Shown here: in pieces, positions 38,544-51,700 of the stretch
Numbering within the stretch: the stretch's first letter is position 1
How the letters are laid out: every line of letters starts with the position of its first letter
NCBI RefSeq assembly: GCF_051401765.1
Contig: NW_027480422.1
Coordinates: 26,740,001-26,804,000 of the forward strand
Direction: 5' to 3'
DNA: 64,000 bases
Source: Calliopsis andreniformis
Lineage: Eukaryota > Arthropoda > Insecta > Hymenoptera > Andrenidae
The notes under the pieces: model-generated
What the model was told of the DNA's origin: nothing
Databases searched by the model: none
The model's input: only the letters and a program-made list of their open reading frames with translations
Translations under genes and position numbers: made by a program

Positions 38544-39669
38544 ATAGGGCGTTGCTCCACCAGATCGAATAGCTAGGGCCTTAGAAGTCAACGCCAGAAG
38601 CATGAAATAAAATAAAAATAGAGCAGTTTTTCCCTTGTATAACAGGAATAATTGCAACCAGTGTGAAAGCTATGGTCACTTCTACGTTCCGGGCAACCTA
38701 GGCTTCACTCCAGGGCGTTGGTCCACCAGATCCAATAGCTAGGGCCTAAGAAGTCAACGCCAGGAGCACCAAATACAAAATAAATGCAACAGTTTTTCCA
38801 TCATATAAAACTAATAATTGCAACCAGTATGAAAGCTATGGTCATTTCTACGTTCCGGGAAACCTAGGCTTCACTCCAGGGCGTTGCTCCACGACATCGA
38901 ATAGCTACGGCCTTAGAAGTCAACGCCAGAAACATAAAATACAATATAAATACAACAGCTTTTCCATCGTATAAAACGAATAATTGCAACCCGTGTGAAA
39001 GTAATGGCCATTTCTGCGTTCCGAGAAACCTAGGCTTCACTCTAGGGCGTTGCCCCACCACATCGAATAGCTACGGCCTTAGAAGTCAACGCCAGAAGCA
39101 CCAATTACAAAATAAATACAACAGTTTTTCCATCGTATGAAACGAATAATTGCAACCAGTATGAAAGTTATGGTCATTTCTACGTTCCGGGCAACCTAGG
39201 CTTCACCCTAGGGCGTTGCTCCACCTGATCGAATAGTTAGGGCCTAAGAAGTCAACGCCAGAAGCATAAAATACGATATATGTACAACAGTTTTACCACC
39301 GTATAAAACGAATAATCGCAAACCGTGTGAAGGTGATGGTCATTTCTATATTCCGAGCAACCTAGGCTTCACTCTAGGGCGTTGCTCCACCAGATCGAAT
39401 AGTTGGGGCCTTAGGAGTCAACGGTCGAAGCATAAAATACAAAATAAGTAGAACAGTTTTTCCATTGTATAAAACGAATAATTGCAACGAGTATGAAAGT
39501 AATGGTCATTTCTACGTTCCGGGCAACCTAGGCTTAACACTAGGGCGCTGCTCCACCGGATCGAACAGTTTGGGCCCAGGAAGTCAACGCCAGAAGCATA
39601 AAATACAATATAAATACAACAGTTTTTCCATCGTATAAAACTAATAATTGCAACCAGTGTGAAAGTAAT
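38508..39669 (+). repeat. Module E, copy 1 (7 monomers)
   Basis: With the end of the preceding monomer (from about 38370), it matches 43182-44412 at +4812. Markers are the ATGAAATAAAATAAAAATAGAGCAG tract beginning near 38601 (not spelled further), GGGAAACC at 38840, CCGAGAAACC at 39006 and TCTATATTCCGAGC at 39338. The last monomer, 39504, is a hybrid whose tail switches at about phase 105-125 to the ATAAAACTAATAATTG form that leads into block D copy 3. Confidence 0.85.
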
Positions 39670-42600
39670 GGCCATTTCTGCGTTCCGGGCAACTTAGTCT
39701 TCACTATAGGGCGTTGCCCCACCACATCGATTAGCTACGGCCTTAGAAGTCACCGCCTTAAGTATAAAATACAGTAAAAATAGAACAGTTTTTTCATCGT
39801 ATCAAAGGAATAATTGCAACCAGAGTGAAAGTAATGGTCATTTCTACGTTTCGGGCGACCTAGGCTTCACACTAGGGCGTAGCTCCACCAGATCGAATAG
39901 CTAGGGCCTTAGAAGTCAACGTCCGAAACCTAAAGTACAATAAAAGTACAACAGTTTTTCCATCGTATAACGGGAATAATTGCAACCAGTGTGAGGGTGA
40001 TGGTCTAGACCACGTTCCGGGCAACATAGGGTTCACTCTAGGGCGTTGGTCCACCAGATCCAATAATTAGGGCCTAAGAAGTCAACGACAGAAGCACCAA
40101 ATACAAAATAAATACAACAGTTTTTCCATCGTATAAAACGAATAATTGCAACCAGTAAGAAAGTAATGGCCATTTCTGCGTTCCGGGCAACCTATGCTTC
40201 AGTCTAGGGCGTTGCCCCACCACATCGAATAGCTACGGCCTGAGAAGTCAACTCCAGGAGCATAAAATACAAAATAAATACTACAGTTTTTCCATTGTAT
40301 AACAGGAATAACTGCAACCAGTGTGAAAGTACTGGTCATTTCTACGTTCCGGGTAACCTAGGCTTCACTCTAGGGCGTTGCTCCACCAGATCGAATAGCT
40401 AGGGAGTTAGAATTCAACGCCCGAAGAATAAAATACAACATAAGTACAACAGTTTTACCATCGTGTAAAATGAATAATCGCAAGCAGTGTGAAGGTAATG
40501 GTCATTTCCACGTTCCGGGCAACCTACGCTTCACTCTAGGGCGTTGTTCCACCACATCGAATAGCTACGCCCTTAGAAGTCAACACCAGAAACATAAAAT
40601 ACAATATAAATACAACAGTTTTTCCATCGTATAAAATGAATAATTGCAACCAGTGTGAAAGTAATGGCCATTTCTACGTTCCGGGCATCCTAGACCTAAC
40701 TCTGAGGCATTGCTCCTCCAGATCTAATACATAGGGCCTTAGAAGTCAACGCCAGAAGAATAAAGTACAATCAAAATCCAACAGTTTGTCCATCGTATAA
40801 CAGGAATAATTGCAACAAGCGTGAAGGTAATGGTCATTTCTACGATCCGGGCAACCTAGGTTTTGCTCTAGGGCGTTGCTCCACCAGATCGAATAGTTAG
40901 GGCCTTAAAAGTCAACGCCCGAAGCATGAAATACAAAATAAATACAACAATTTTTCCATTGTATAACAGGAATAACCACAACCAGTGTGAAAGTACTGGT
41001 CATTTCTGCGTTCCGGGCAACCTAGGCTTCACTCTAGGGCGTTGCTCCACCAGATTGAATAGTTAGGGCCTAAGAAGTTAAAGCCAGAAGCATAAAATGC
41101 AATATACATACAACAGTTTTTCCCTTGTATAACAGGAATAATTGCGACCAGTGTGAAAGCTATGGTCACTTCTACGTTACGGGCAACCTAGGCTACACTC
41201 CAGGGCGTTGGTCCACCAGATCCAATAGCTAGGGCCTAAGAAGTCAACGCCAGGAGCACCAAATACAAAATAAATGCAACAGTTTTTCCATCGTATAAAA
41301 CGAATAATTGCAACCAGTATGAAAACTATGGTCATTTCTACGTTCCGGGCAACCTAGGTTTCAGTTTAGGGCGTTGCTCCACCAGATCGAATAGTTAGGT
41401 ACTTAGAATTCGACGCCAGAAGCATAAAATACAACATAAGTACAACAGTTTCTCCATCGTATAACAGGAATAATTGCAACCAGGGTGAAGGTAATGGTCA
41501 TTTTTACGTTCCGGGCAACCTAGGCTTCACTCTAGGGTGTTGCTCCACCAGATCGAATAGTTAGGGCCTAAGAAGTCTACGCCAGAAGCATAAAATACAA
41601 TAAAAATACAACAGCATTTCCATCGTATAAAATGAATGATTGCAAACAGTGTGAAAGTTCTGGTCATTTCTACGTTCCGGGCAACCTAGGCTTAACTCCT
41701 GGGCGTTGCTCCACCAGATCGAATAGTTAGGGCCTTAGAAGTCAACGCCAGAAGCATAAAATACAATAAAAATACAACAGTTTTTTCATCGTATAACAGG
41801 AATAATTGCCACCAGAGTGAAAGTAATGGTCATTTCTACGTTTCGGGCGACCTAGGCTTCACTCTAGGGCGTTGCTCCACCAGATCGAATAGTTAGGGCC
41901 TAAGAAGTCAAAGCCAGAAGCATAAAATGCAATATAAATACAACAGTTTTTCCCTTGTATAACAGGAATAATTGCAACCAGGGTGAAAGCTATGGTCACT
42001 TCTACGTTCCGGGCAACCTAGGCTACACTCCGGGGCGTCGGTCCACCAGATCCAATAGTTAGGGCCAAAGAAGTCAACGCCAGGAGCACCAAATACAAAA
42101 TAAATGCAACAGTTTTTCCATCGTATAAAACTAATAATTGCAACCAGTATGAAAACTATGGTCATTTCTACGTTCCGGGCAACCTAGGCTTCACTCTAGG
42201 GCGTTGCTCAACCACCTCGAATAGCTACGGCCCTAGAAGACAACGCCAGAACTATAAAATACGATATAAATACAACAGTCTTTCCATCGTATAAAACGAA
42301 TAATTGCAACCAGTCTGATAGTTATGGTCATTTCTACGTTCCGGGCAACCTAAGCTTCACCCTAGGGCGTTGCTCCACCAGATCGAAGAGTTAGGGCCTA
42401 AGAAGTCAACGCCAGGAGCATAAAATACGATATATGTACAACAGTTTTGCCATGTATAAAATGACTAATTGCAAACAGTGAGGAAGTAATGGTCATTTCT
42501 ACGTTCCGGGCAACCTAGGCTTCACTCAGGGCGTTGCTCCTCCACATCGAATAGCTACGGCCTTAGAAGTCAACGCCCGAAGCATAAAATATAAAATAAA

Positions 42601-43153
42601 TAGAACAGTTTTTCCACTGTATAAAACGAATAATTGAAACCAGTGTGAAAGTTATGGTCATTTCTACGTTCCGGGCAACCTAGGCTTCACTCCAGTGCGT
42701 TGCTCCACCAGATCGAATAGTTAGGGACTTAGAATTCGACGCCAGAAGCATAAAATACAACATAAGTACAACAGTTTTTCCATCGTATAACAGGAATAAT
42801 TGCAACCAGTGTGAAAGTACAGGTCATTTTTACGTTCCGGGCAACCTAGGCTTCGCTCAAGGGCGCTGCTCCACCACATCGAATAGTTAGGGCCTTAGAA
42901 ATCAACGCCAGAAGCACCAAATACAAAATAAATACAACAGTTTTTCCATCGTATGAAACGAATAATCGCAAACAGTGTGAAGGTAATGGTCATTTCTACC
43001 TTCCGGGCAACCTAGGCTTCCCCCTAGGGCGTTGTTCCACCAGAGCGAATAGTTAGGGCCTAAGAAGTCAACGCCTGAAGCATAAAGTACAATCAAAATC
43101 CAACAGTTTGTCCATCGTATAGCTGGAATAATTGCAACCAGAGTGAAAGTAAT
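39670..43153 (+). repeat. Block D, copy 3 (21 monomers, 3484 bp)
   Basis: It matches copy 2 at a constant +9294, starting at the 30376-type unit. It carries both D-specific 165-bp monomers (42326 and 42491) and the GGTCTAGACC unit at 40002. It ends inside the monomer at 43154, whose 5' part matches 33860 and whose 3' part (from about phase 29-36) matches 38342. With E copy 1 it forms a compound module repeated downstream. Confidence 0.9.
40002..40011. repeat. GGTCTAGACC palindrome, block D copy 3
   Basis: Same substitution cluster, 9294 bp after the copy 2 site. Confidence 0.9.
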
Positions 43154-43319
43154 GGTAATTTCTACGTTTCGGGCGACCTAGGCTTCACCCTAGGGCGTTG
43201 CTCCACCTGTTCGAATAGATAGGGCCTAAGAAGTCAACGCCAGAAGCGTAAAATACGATATATGTACAACAGTTTTACCATGGTATAAAAAGAATAATCG
43301 CAAACATTGTGAAGGTAAT

Positions 43320-44481
43320 GGTCATTTCTACGTTCCGGGCAACCTAGGCTTCACCATAGGGCGTTGCTCCACCAGATCGAATAGCTAGGGCCTTAGAAGT
43401 CAACGCCAGAAGCATGAAATAAAATAAAAATAGAGCAGTTTTTCCCTTGTATAACAGGAATAATTGCAACCAGTGTGAAAGCTATGGTCACTTCTACGTT
43501 CCGGGCAACCTAGGCTTCACTCCAGGGCGTTGGTCCACCAGATCCAATAGCTAGGGCCTAAGAAGTCAACGCCAGGAGCACCAAATACAAAATAAATGCA
43601 ACAGTTTTTCCATCATATATAACTAATAATTGCAACCAGTATGAAAGCTATGGTCATTTCTACGTTCCGGGAAACCTAGGCTTCACTCCAGGGCGTTGCT
43701 CCACGACATCGAATAGCTACGGCCTTAGAAGTCAACGCCAGAAACATAAAATACAATATAAATACAACAGCTTTTCCATCGTATAAAACGAATAATTGCA
43801 ACCCGTGTGAAAGTAATGGCCATTTCTGCGTTCCGAGAAACCTAGGCTTCTCTCTAGGGCGTTGCCCCACCACATCGAATAGCTACGGCCTTAGAAGTCA
43901 ACGCCAGAAGCACCAATTACAAAATAAATACAACAGTTTTTCCATCGTATGAAACGAATAATTGCAACCAGTATGAAAGTTATGGTCATTTCTACGTTCC
44001 GGGCAACCTAGGCTTCACCCTAGGGCGTTGCTCCACCTGATCGAATAGTTAGGGCCTAAGAAGTCAACGCCAGAAGCATAAAATACGATATATGTACAAC
44101 AGTTTTACCACCGTATAAAACGAATAATCGCAAACCGTGTGAAGGTGATGGTCATTTCTATATTCCGAGCAACCTAGGCTTCACTCTAGGGCGTTGCTCC
44201 ACCAGATCGAATAGTTGGGGCCTTAGGAGTCAACGGTCGAAGCATAAAATACAAAATAAGTAGAACAGTTTTTCCATTGTATAAAACGAATAATTGCAAC
44301 CAGTATGAAAGTAATGGTCATTTCTACGTTCCGGGCAACCTAGGCTTAACACTAGGGCGCTGCTCCACCGGATCGAACAGTTTGGGCCCAGGAAGTCAAC
44401 GCCAGAAGCATAAAATACAATATAAATACAACAGTTTTTCCCTTGTATAAAAGGAATAATTGCAACCAGTATGAAAGCTAT
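43320..44481 (+). repeat. Module E, copy 2 (7 monomers)
   Basis: It matches 38508-39669 at +4812 (29 monomers minus the two shared 1-bp deletions in block D copy 3), apart from the tail of the last monomer. Here that tail keeps the CCCTTGTATAAAAGG form and is followed by two more monomers (44482 and 44648) that are absent after E copy 1. E plus D is therefore itself a tandem repeat with a two-monomer length difference. Confidence 0.87.
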
Positions 44482-47400
44482 GGTCATTTCTACGTTCCGG
44501 GCAACCTAGGCTTCACCCTAGGTCGTTGCTCCACCTGATCGAATAGTTAGGGCCTAAGAAGTCAACGCCAGAAGCATAAAACACGATATATGTACAACAG
44601 TTTTACCATCGTATAAAATGAATAATCGCAAACAGTGTGAAGGTAACGGTCATTCCTACGTTCCGGGCAACCTAGGCTTCACCCTAGGGCGTTGTTCCAC
44701 CAGAGCGAATAGTTAGGGCCTAAGAAGTCATCGCCAGAAGCATAAAATACAATAAAAATACAACAGTTTTTCCATCGTATAAAACTAATAATTGCAACCA
44801 GTGTGAAAGTAATGGCCATTTCTGCGTTCCGGGCAACTTAGTCTTCACTATAGGGCGTTGCCCCACCACATCGATTAGCTACGGCCTTAGAAGTCACCGC
44901 CTTAAGTATAAAATACAGTAAAAATAGAACAGTTTTTTCATCGTATCAAAGGAATAATTGCAACCAGAGTGAAAGTAATGGTCATTTCTACGTTTCGGGC
45001 GACCTAGGCTTCACACTAGGGCGTAGCTCCACCAGATCGAATAGCTAGGGCCTTAGAAGTCAACGTCCGAAACCTAAAGTACAATAAAAGTACAACAGTT
45101 TTTCCATCGTATAACGGGAATAATTGCAACCAGTGTGAGGGTGATGGTCTAGACCACGTTCCGGGCAACATAGGGTTCACTCTAGGGCGTTGGTCCACCA
45201 GATCCAATAATTAGGGCCTAAGAAGTCAACGACAGAAGCACCAAATACAAAATAAATACAACAGTTTTTCCATCGTATAAAACGAATAATTGCAACCAGT
45301 AAGAAAGTAATGGCCATTTCTGCGTTCCGGGCAACCTATGCTTCAGTCTAGGGCGTTGCCCCACCACATCGAATAGCTACGGCCTGAGAAGTCAACTCCA
45401 GGAGCATAAAATACAAAATAAATACTACAGTTTTTCCATTGTATAACAGGAATAACTGCAACCAGTGTGAAAGTACTGGTCATTTCTACGTTCCGGGTAA
45501 CCTAGGCTTCACCCTAGGGCGTTGCTCCACCAGATCGAATAGCTAGGGAGTTAGAATTCAACGCCCGAAGAATAAAATACAACATAAGTACAACAGTTTT
45601 ACCATCGTGTAAAATGAATAATCGCAAGCAGTGTGAAGGTAATGGTCATTTCCACGTTCCGGGCAACCTACGCTTCACTCTAGGGCGTTGTTCCACCACA
45701 TCGAATAGCTACGCCCTTAGAAGTCAACACCAGAAACATAAAATACAATATAAATACAACAGTTTTTCCATCGTATAAAATGAATAATTGCAACCAGTGT
45801 GAAAGTAATGGCCATTTCTACGTTCCGGGCATCCTAGACCTAACTCTGAGGCATTGCTCCTCCAGATCTAATACATAGGGCCTTAGAAGTCAACGCCAGA
45901 AGAATAAAGTACAATCAAAATCCAACAGTTTGTCCATCGTATAACAGGAATAATTGCAACAAGCGTGAAGGTAATGGTCATTTCTACGATCCGGGCAACC
46001 TAGGTTTTGCTCTAGGGCGTTGCTCCACCAGATCGAATAGTTAGGGCCTTAAAAGTCAACGCCCGAAGCATGAAATACAAAATAAATACAACAATTTTTC
46101 CATTGTATAACAGGAATAACCACAACCAGTGTGAAAGTACTGGTCATTTCTGCGTTCCGGGCAACCTAGGCTTCACTCTAGGGCGTTGCTCCACCAGATT
46201 GAATAGTTAGGGCCTAAGAAGTTAAAGCCAGAAGCATAAAATGCAATATAAATACAACAGTTTTTCCCTTGTATAACAGGAATAATTGCGACCAGTGTGA
46301 AAGCTATGGTCACTTCTACGTTACGGGCAACCTAGGCTACACTCCAGGGCGTTGGTCCACCAGATCCAATAGCTAGGGCCTAAGAAGTCAACGCCAGGAG
46401 CACCAAATACAAAATAAATGCAACAGTTTTTCCATCGTATAAAACGAATAATTGCAACCAGTATGAAAACTATGGTCATTTCTACGTTCCGGGCAACCTA
46501 GGTTTCAGTTTAGGGCGTTGCTCCACCAGATCGAATAGTTAGGTACTTAGAATTCGACGCCAGAAGCATAAAATACAACATAAGTACAACAGTTTCTCCA
46601 TCGTATAACAGGAATAATTGCAACCAGGGTGAAGGTAATGGTCATTTTTACGTTCCGGGCAACCTAGGCTTCACTCTAGGGTGTTGCTCCACCAGATCGA
46701 ATAGTTAGGGCCTAAGAAGTCTACGCCAGAAGCATAAAATACAATAAAAATACAACAGCATTTCCATCGTATAAAATGAATGATTGCAAACAGTGTGAAA
46801 GTTCTGGTCATTTCTACGTTCCGGGCAACCTAGGCTTAACTCCAGGGCGTTGCTCCACCAGATCGAATAGTTAGGGCCTTAGAAGTCAACGCCAGAAGCA
46901 TAAAATACAATAAAAATACAACAGTTTTTTCATCGTATAACAGGAATAATTGCCACCAGAGTGAAAGTAATGGTCATTTCTACGTTTCGGGCGACCTAGG
47001 CTTCACTCTAGGGCGTTGCTCCACCAGATCGAATAGTTAGGGCCTAAGAAGTCAAAGCCAGAAGCATAAAATGCAATATAAATACAACAGTTTTTCCCTT
47101 GTATAACAGGAATAATTGCAACCAGGGTGAAAGCTATGGTCACTTCTACGTTCCGGGCAACCTAGGCTACACTCCGGGGCGTCGGTCCACCAGATCCAAT
47201 AGCTAGGGCCAAAGAAGTCAACGCCAGGAGCACCAAATACAAAATAAATGCAACAGTTTTTCCATCGTATAAAACTAATAATTGCAACCAGTATGAAAAC
47301 TATGGTCATTTCTACGTTCCGGGCAACCTAGGCTTCACTCTAGGGCGTTGCTCAACCACCTCGAATAGCTACGGCCCTAGAAGACAACGCCATAACTATA

Positions 47401-48131
47401 AAATACGATATAAATACAACAGTCTTTCCATCGTATAAAACGAATAATTGCAACCAGTCTGATAGTTATGGTCATTTCTACGTTCCGGGCAACCTAAGCT
47501 TCACCCTAGGGCGTTGCTCCACCAGATCGAAGAGTTAGGGCCTAAGAAGTCAACGCCAGGAGCATAAAATACGATATATGTACAACAGTTTTTCCATGTA
47601 TAAAATGACTAATTGCAAACAGTGAGGAAGTAATGGTCATTTCTACGTTCCGGGCAACCTAGGCTTCACTCAGGGCGTTGCTCCTCCACATCGAATAGCT
47701 ACGGCCTTAGAAGTCAACGCCCGAAGCATAAAATATAAAATAAATAGAACAGTTTTTCCACTGTATAAAACGAATAATTGAAACCAGTGTGAAAGTTATG
47801 GTCATTTCTACGTTCCGGGCAACCTAGGCTTCACTCCAGTGCGTTGCTCCACCAGATCGAATAGTTAGGGACTTAGAATTCGACGCCAGAAGCATAAAAT
47901 ACAACATAAGTACAACAGTTTTTCCATCGTATAACAGGAATAATTGCAACCAGTGTGAAAGTACAGGTCATTTTTACGTTCCGGGCAACCTAGGCTTCGC
48001 TCAAGGGCGCTGCTCCACCACATCGAATAGTTAGGGCCTTAGAAATCAACGCCAGAAGCACCAAATACAAAATAAATACAACAGTTTTTCCATCGTATGA
48101 AACGAATAATTGCAACCAGTATGAAAGTTAT
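44482..48131 (+). repeat. Block D, copy 4 (22 monomers, 3650 bp)
   Basis: From 44814 to about 48100 it matches copy 3 at +5144 and copy 2 at +14438. The GGTCTAGACC unit is at 45146 and the two 165-bp monomers are at 47470 and 47635. At about 48100, inside the CGTATGAAACGAATAAT tract, it leaves copies 2 and 3 and joins an E-type segment (48132-48795) that matches 43984-44647. Confidence 0.9.
45146..45155. repeat. GGTCTAGACC palindrome, block D copy 4
   Basis: Same substitution cluster, 5144 bp after the copy 3 site. Confidence 0.9.
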
Positions 48132-48795
48132 GGTCATTTCTACGTTCCGGGCAACCTAGGCTTCACCCTAGGGCGTTGCTCCACCTGATCGAATAGTTAG
48201 GGCCTAAGAAGTCAACGCCAGAAGCATAAAATACGATATATGTACAACAGTTTTACCATCGTATAAAACGAATAATCGCAAACCGTGTGAAGGTGATGGT
48301 CATTTCTATATTCCGAGCAACCTAGGCTTCACTCTAGGGCGTTGCTCCACCAGATCGAATAGTTGGGGCCTTAGGAGTCAGCGGTCGAAGCATAAAATAC
48401 AAAATAAGTAGAACAGTTTTTCCATTGTATAAAACGAATAATTGCAACCAGTATGAAAGTAATGGTCATTTCTACGTTCCGGGCAACCTAGGCTTAACAC
48501 TAGGGCGCTGTTCCACCGGATCGAACAGTTTGGGCCCAGGAAGTCAACGCCAGAAGCATAAAATACAATATAAATACAACAGTTTTTCCCTTGTATAAAA
48601 GGAATAATTGCAACCAGTATGAAAGCTATGGTCATTTCTACGTTCCGGGCAACCTAGGCTTCACCCTAGGTCGTTGCTCCACCTGATCGAATAGTTAGGG
48701 CCTAAGAAGTCAACGCCAGAAGCATAAAACACGATATATGTACAACAGTTTTACCATCGTATAAAATGAATAATCGCAAACAGTGTGAAGGTAAC

Positions 48796-51700
48796 GGTCA
48801 TTCCTACGTTCCGGGCAACCTAGGCTTCACTCTAGCGCGTTGTTCCACCAGAGCGAATAGTTAGGGCCTAAGAAGTCAACGCCTGAAGCACCAAATACAA
48901 AATTAATACAACAGTTTTTCCCTTGTATAAAAGGAATAATTGCAACCAGTATGAAAGCTATGGTCATTCCTACGTTCCGGGCAACCTAGGCTTCACCCTA
49001 GGTCGTTGCTCCACCTGATCGAATAGTTAGGGCCTAAGAAGTCAACGCCAGAAGCATAAAACACGATATATGTACAACAGTTTTACCATCGTATAAAATG
49101 AATAATCGCAAACAGTGTGAAGGTAACGGTCATTCCTACGTTCCGGGCAACCTAGGCTTCACCCTAGGGCGTTGTTCCACCAGAGCGAATAGTTAGGGCC
49201 TAAGAAGTCATCGCCAGAAGCATAAAATACAATAAAAATACAACAGTTTTTCCATCGTATAAAACTAATAATTGCAACCAGTGTGAAAGTAATGGCCATT
49301 TCTGCGTTCCGGGCAACTTAGTCTTCACTATAGGGCGTTGCCCCACCACATCGATTAGCTACGGCCTTAGAAGTCACCGCCTTAAGTATAAAATACAGTA
49401 AAAATAGAACAGTTTTTTCATCGTATCAAAGGAATAATTGCAACCAGAGTGAAAGTAATGGTCATTTCTACGTTTCGGGCGACCTAGGCTTCACACTAGG
49501 GCGTAGCTCCACCAGATCGAATAGCTAGGGCCTTAGAAGTCAACGTCCGAAACCTAAAGTACAATAAAAGTACAACAGTTTTTCCATCGTATAACGGGAA
49601 TAATTGCAACCAGTGTGAGGGTGATGGTCTAGACCACGTTCCGGGCAACATAGGGTTCACTCTAGGGCGTTGGTCCACCAGATCCAATAATTAGGGCCTA
49701 AGAAGTCAACGACAGAAGCACCAAATACAAAATAAATACAACAGTTTTTCCATCGTATAAAACGAATAATTGCAACCAGTAAGAAAGTAATGGCCATTTC
49801 TGCGTTCCGGGCAACCTATGCTTCAGTCTAGGGCGTTGCCCCACCACATCGAATAGCTACGGCCTGAGAAGTCAACTCCAGGAGCATAAAATACAAAATA
49901 AATACTACAGTTTTTCCATTGTATAACAGGAATAACTGCAACCAGTGTGAAAGTACTGGTCATTTCTACGTTCCGGGTAACCTAGGCTTCACTCTAGGGC
50001 GTTGCTCCACCAGATCGAATAGCTAGGGAGTTAGAATTCAACGCCCGAAGAATAAAATACAACATAAGTACAACAGTTTTACCATCGTGTAAAATGAATA
50101 ATCGCAAGCAGTGTGAAGGTAATGGTCATTTCCACGTTCCGGGCAACCTACGCTTCACTCTAGGGCGTTGTTCCACCACATCGAATAGCTACGCCCTTAG
50201 AAGTCAACACCAGAAACATAAAATACAATATAAATACAACAGTTTTTCCATCGTATAAAATGAATAATTGCAACCAGTGTGAAAGTAATGGCCATTTCTA
50301 CGTTCCGGGCATCCTAGACCTAACTCTGAGGCATTGCTCCTCCAGATCTAATACATAGGGCCTTAGAAGTCAACGCCAGAAGAATAAAGTACAATCAAAA
50401 TCCAACAGTTTGTCCATCGTATAACAGGAATAATTGCAACAAGCGTGAAGGTAATGGTCATTTCTACGATCCGGGCAACCTAGGTTTTGCTCTAGGGCGT
50501 TGCTCCACCAGATCGAATAGTTAGGGCCTTAAAAGTCAACGCCCGAAGCATGAAATACAAAATAAATACAACAATTTTTCCATTGTATAACAGGAATAAC
50601 CACAACCAGTGTGAAAGTACTGGTCATTTCTGCGTTCCGGGCAACCTAGGCTTCACTCTAGGGCGTTGCTCCACCAGATTGAATAGTTAGGGCCTAAGAA
50701 GTTAAAGCCAGAAGCATAAAATGCAATATAAATACAACAGTTTTTCCCTTGTATAACAGGAATAATTGCGACCAGTGTGAAAGCTATGGTCACTTCTACG
50801 TTACGGGCAACCTAGGCTACACTCCAGGGCGTTGGTCCACCAGATCCAATAGCTAGGGCCTAAGAAGTCAACGCCAGGAGCACCAAATACAAAATAAATG
50901 CAACAGTTTTTCCATCGTATAAAACGAATAATTGCAACCAGTATGAAAACTATGGTCATTTCTACGTTCCGGGCAACCTAGGTTTCAGTTTAGGGCGTTG
51001 CTCCACCAGATCGAATAGTTAGGTACTTAGAATTCGACGCCAGAAGCATAAAATACAACATAAGTACAACAGTTTCTCCATCGTATAACAGGAATAATTG
51101 CAACCAGGGTGAAGGTAATGGTCATTTTTACGTTCCGGGCAACCTAGGCTTCACTCTAGGGTGTTGCTCCACCAGATCGAATAGTTAGGGCCTAAGAAGT
51201 CTACGCCAGAAGCATAAAATACAATAAAAATACAACAGCATTTCCATCGTATAAAATGAATGATTGCAAACAGTGTGAAAGTTCTGGTCATTTCTACGTT
51301 CCGGGCAACCTAGGCTTAACTCCAGGGCGTTGCTCCACCAGATCGAATAGTTAGGGCCTTAGAAGTCAACGCCAGAAGCATAAAATACAATAAAAATACA
51401 ACAGTTTTTTCATCGTATAACAGGAATAATTGCCACCAGAGTGAAAGTAATGGTCATTTCTACGTTTCGGGCGACCTAGGCTTCACTCTAGGGCGTTGCT
51501 CCACCAGATCGAATAGTTAGGGCCTAAGAAGTCAAAGCCAGAAGCATAAAATGCAATATAAATACAACAGTTTTTCCCTTGTATAACAGGAATAATTGCA
51601 ACCAGGGTGAAAGCTATGGTCACTTCTACGTTCCGGGCAACCTAGGCTACACTCCGGGGCGTCGGTCCACCAGATCCAATAGCTAGGGCCAAAGAAGTCA

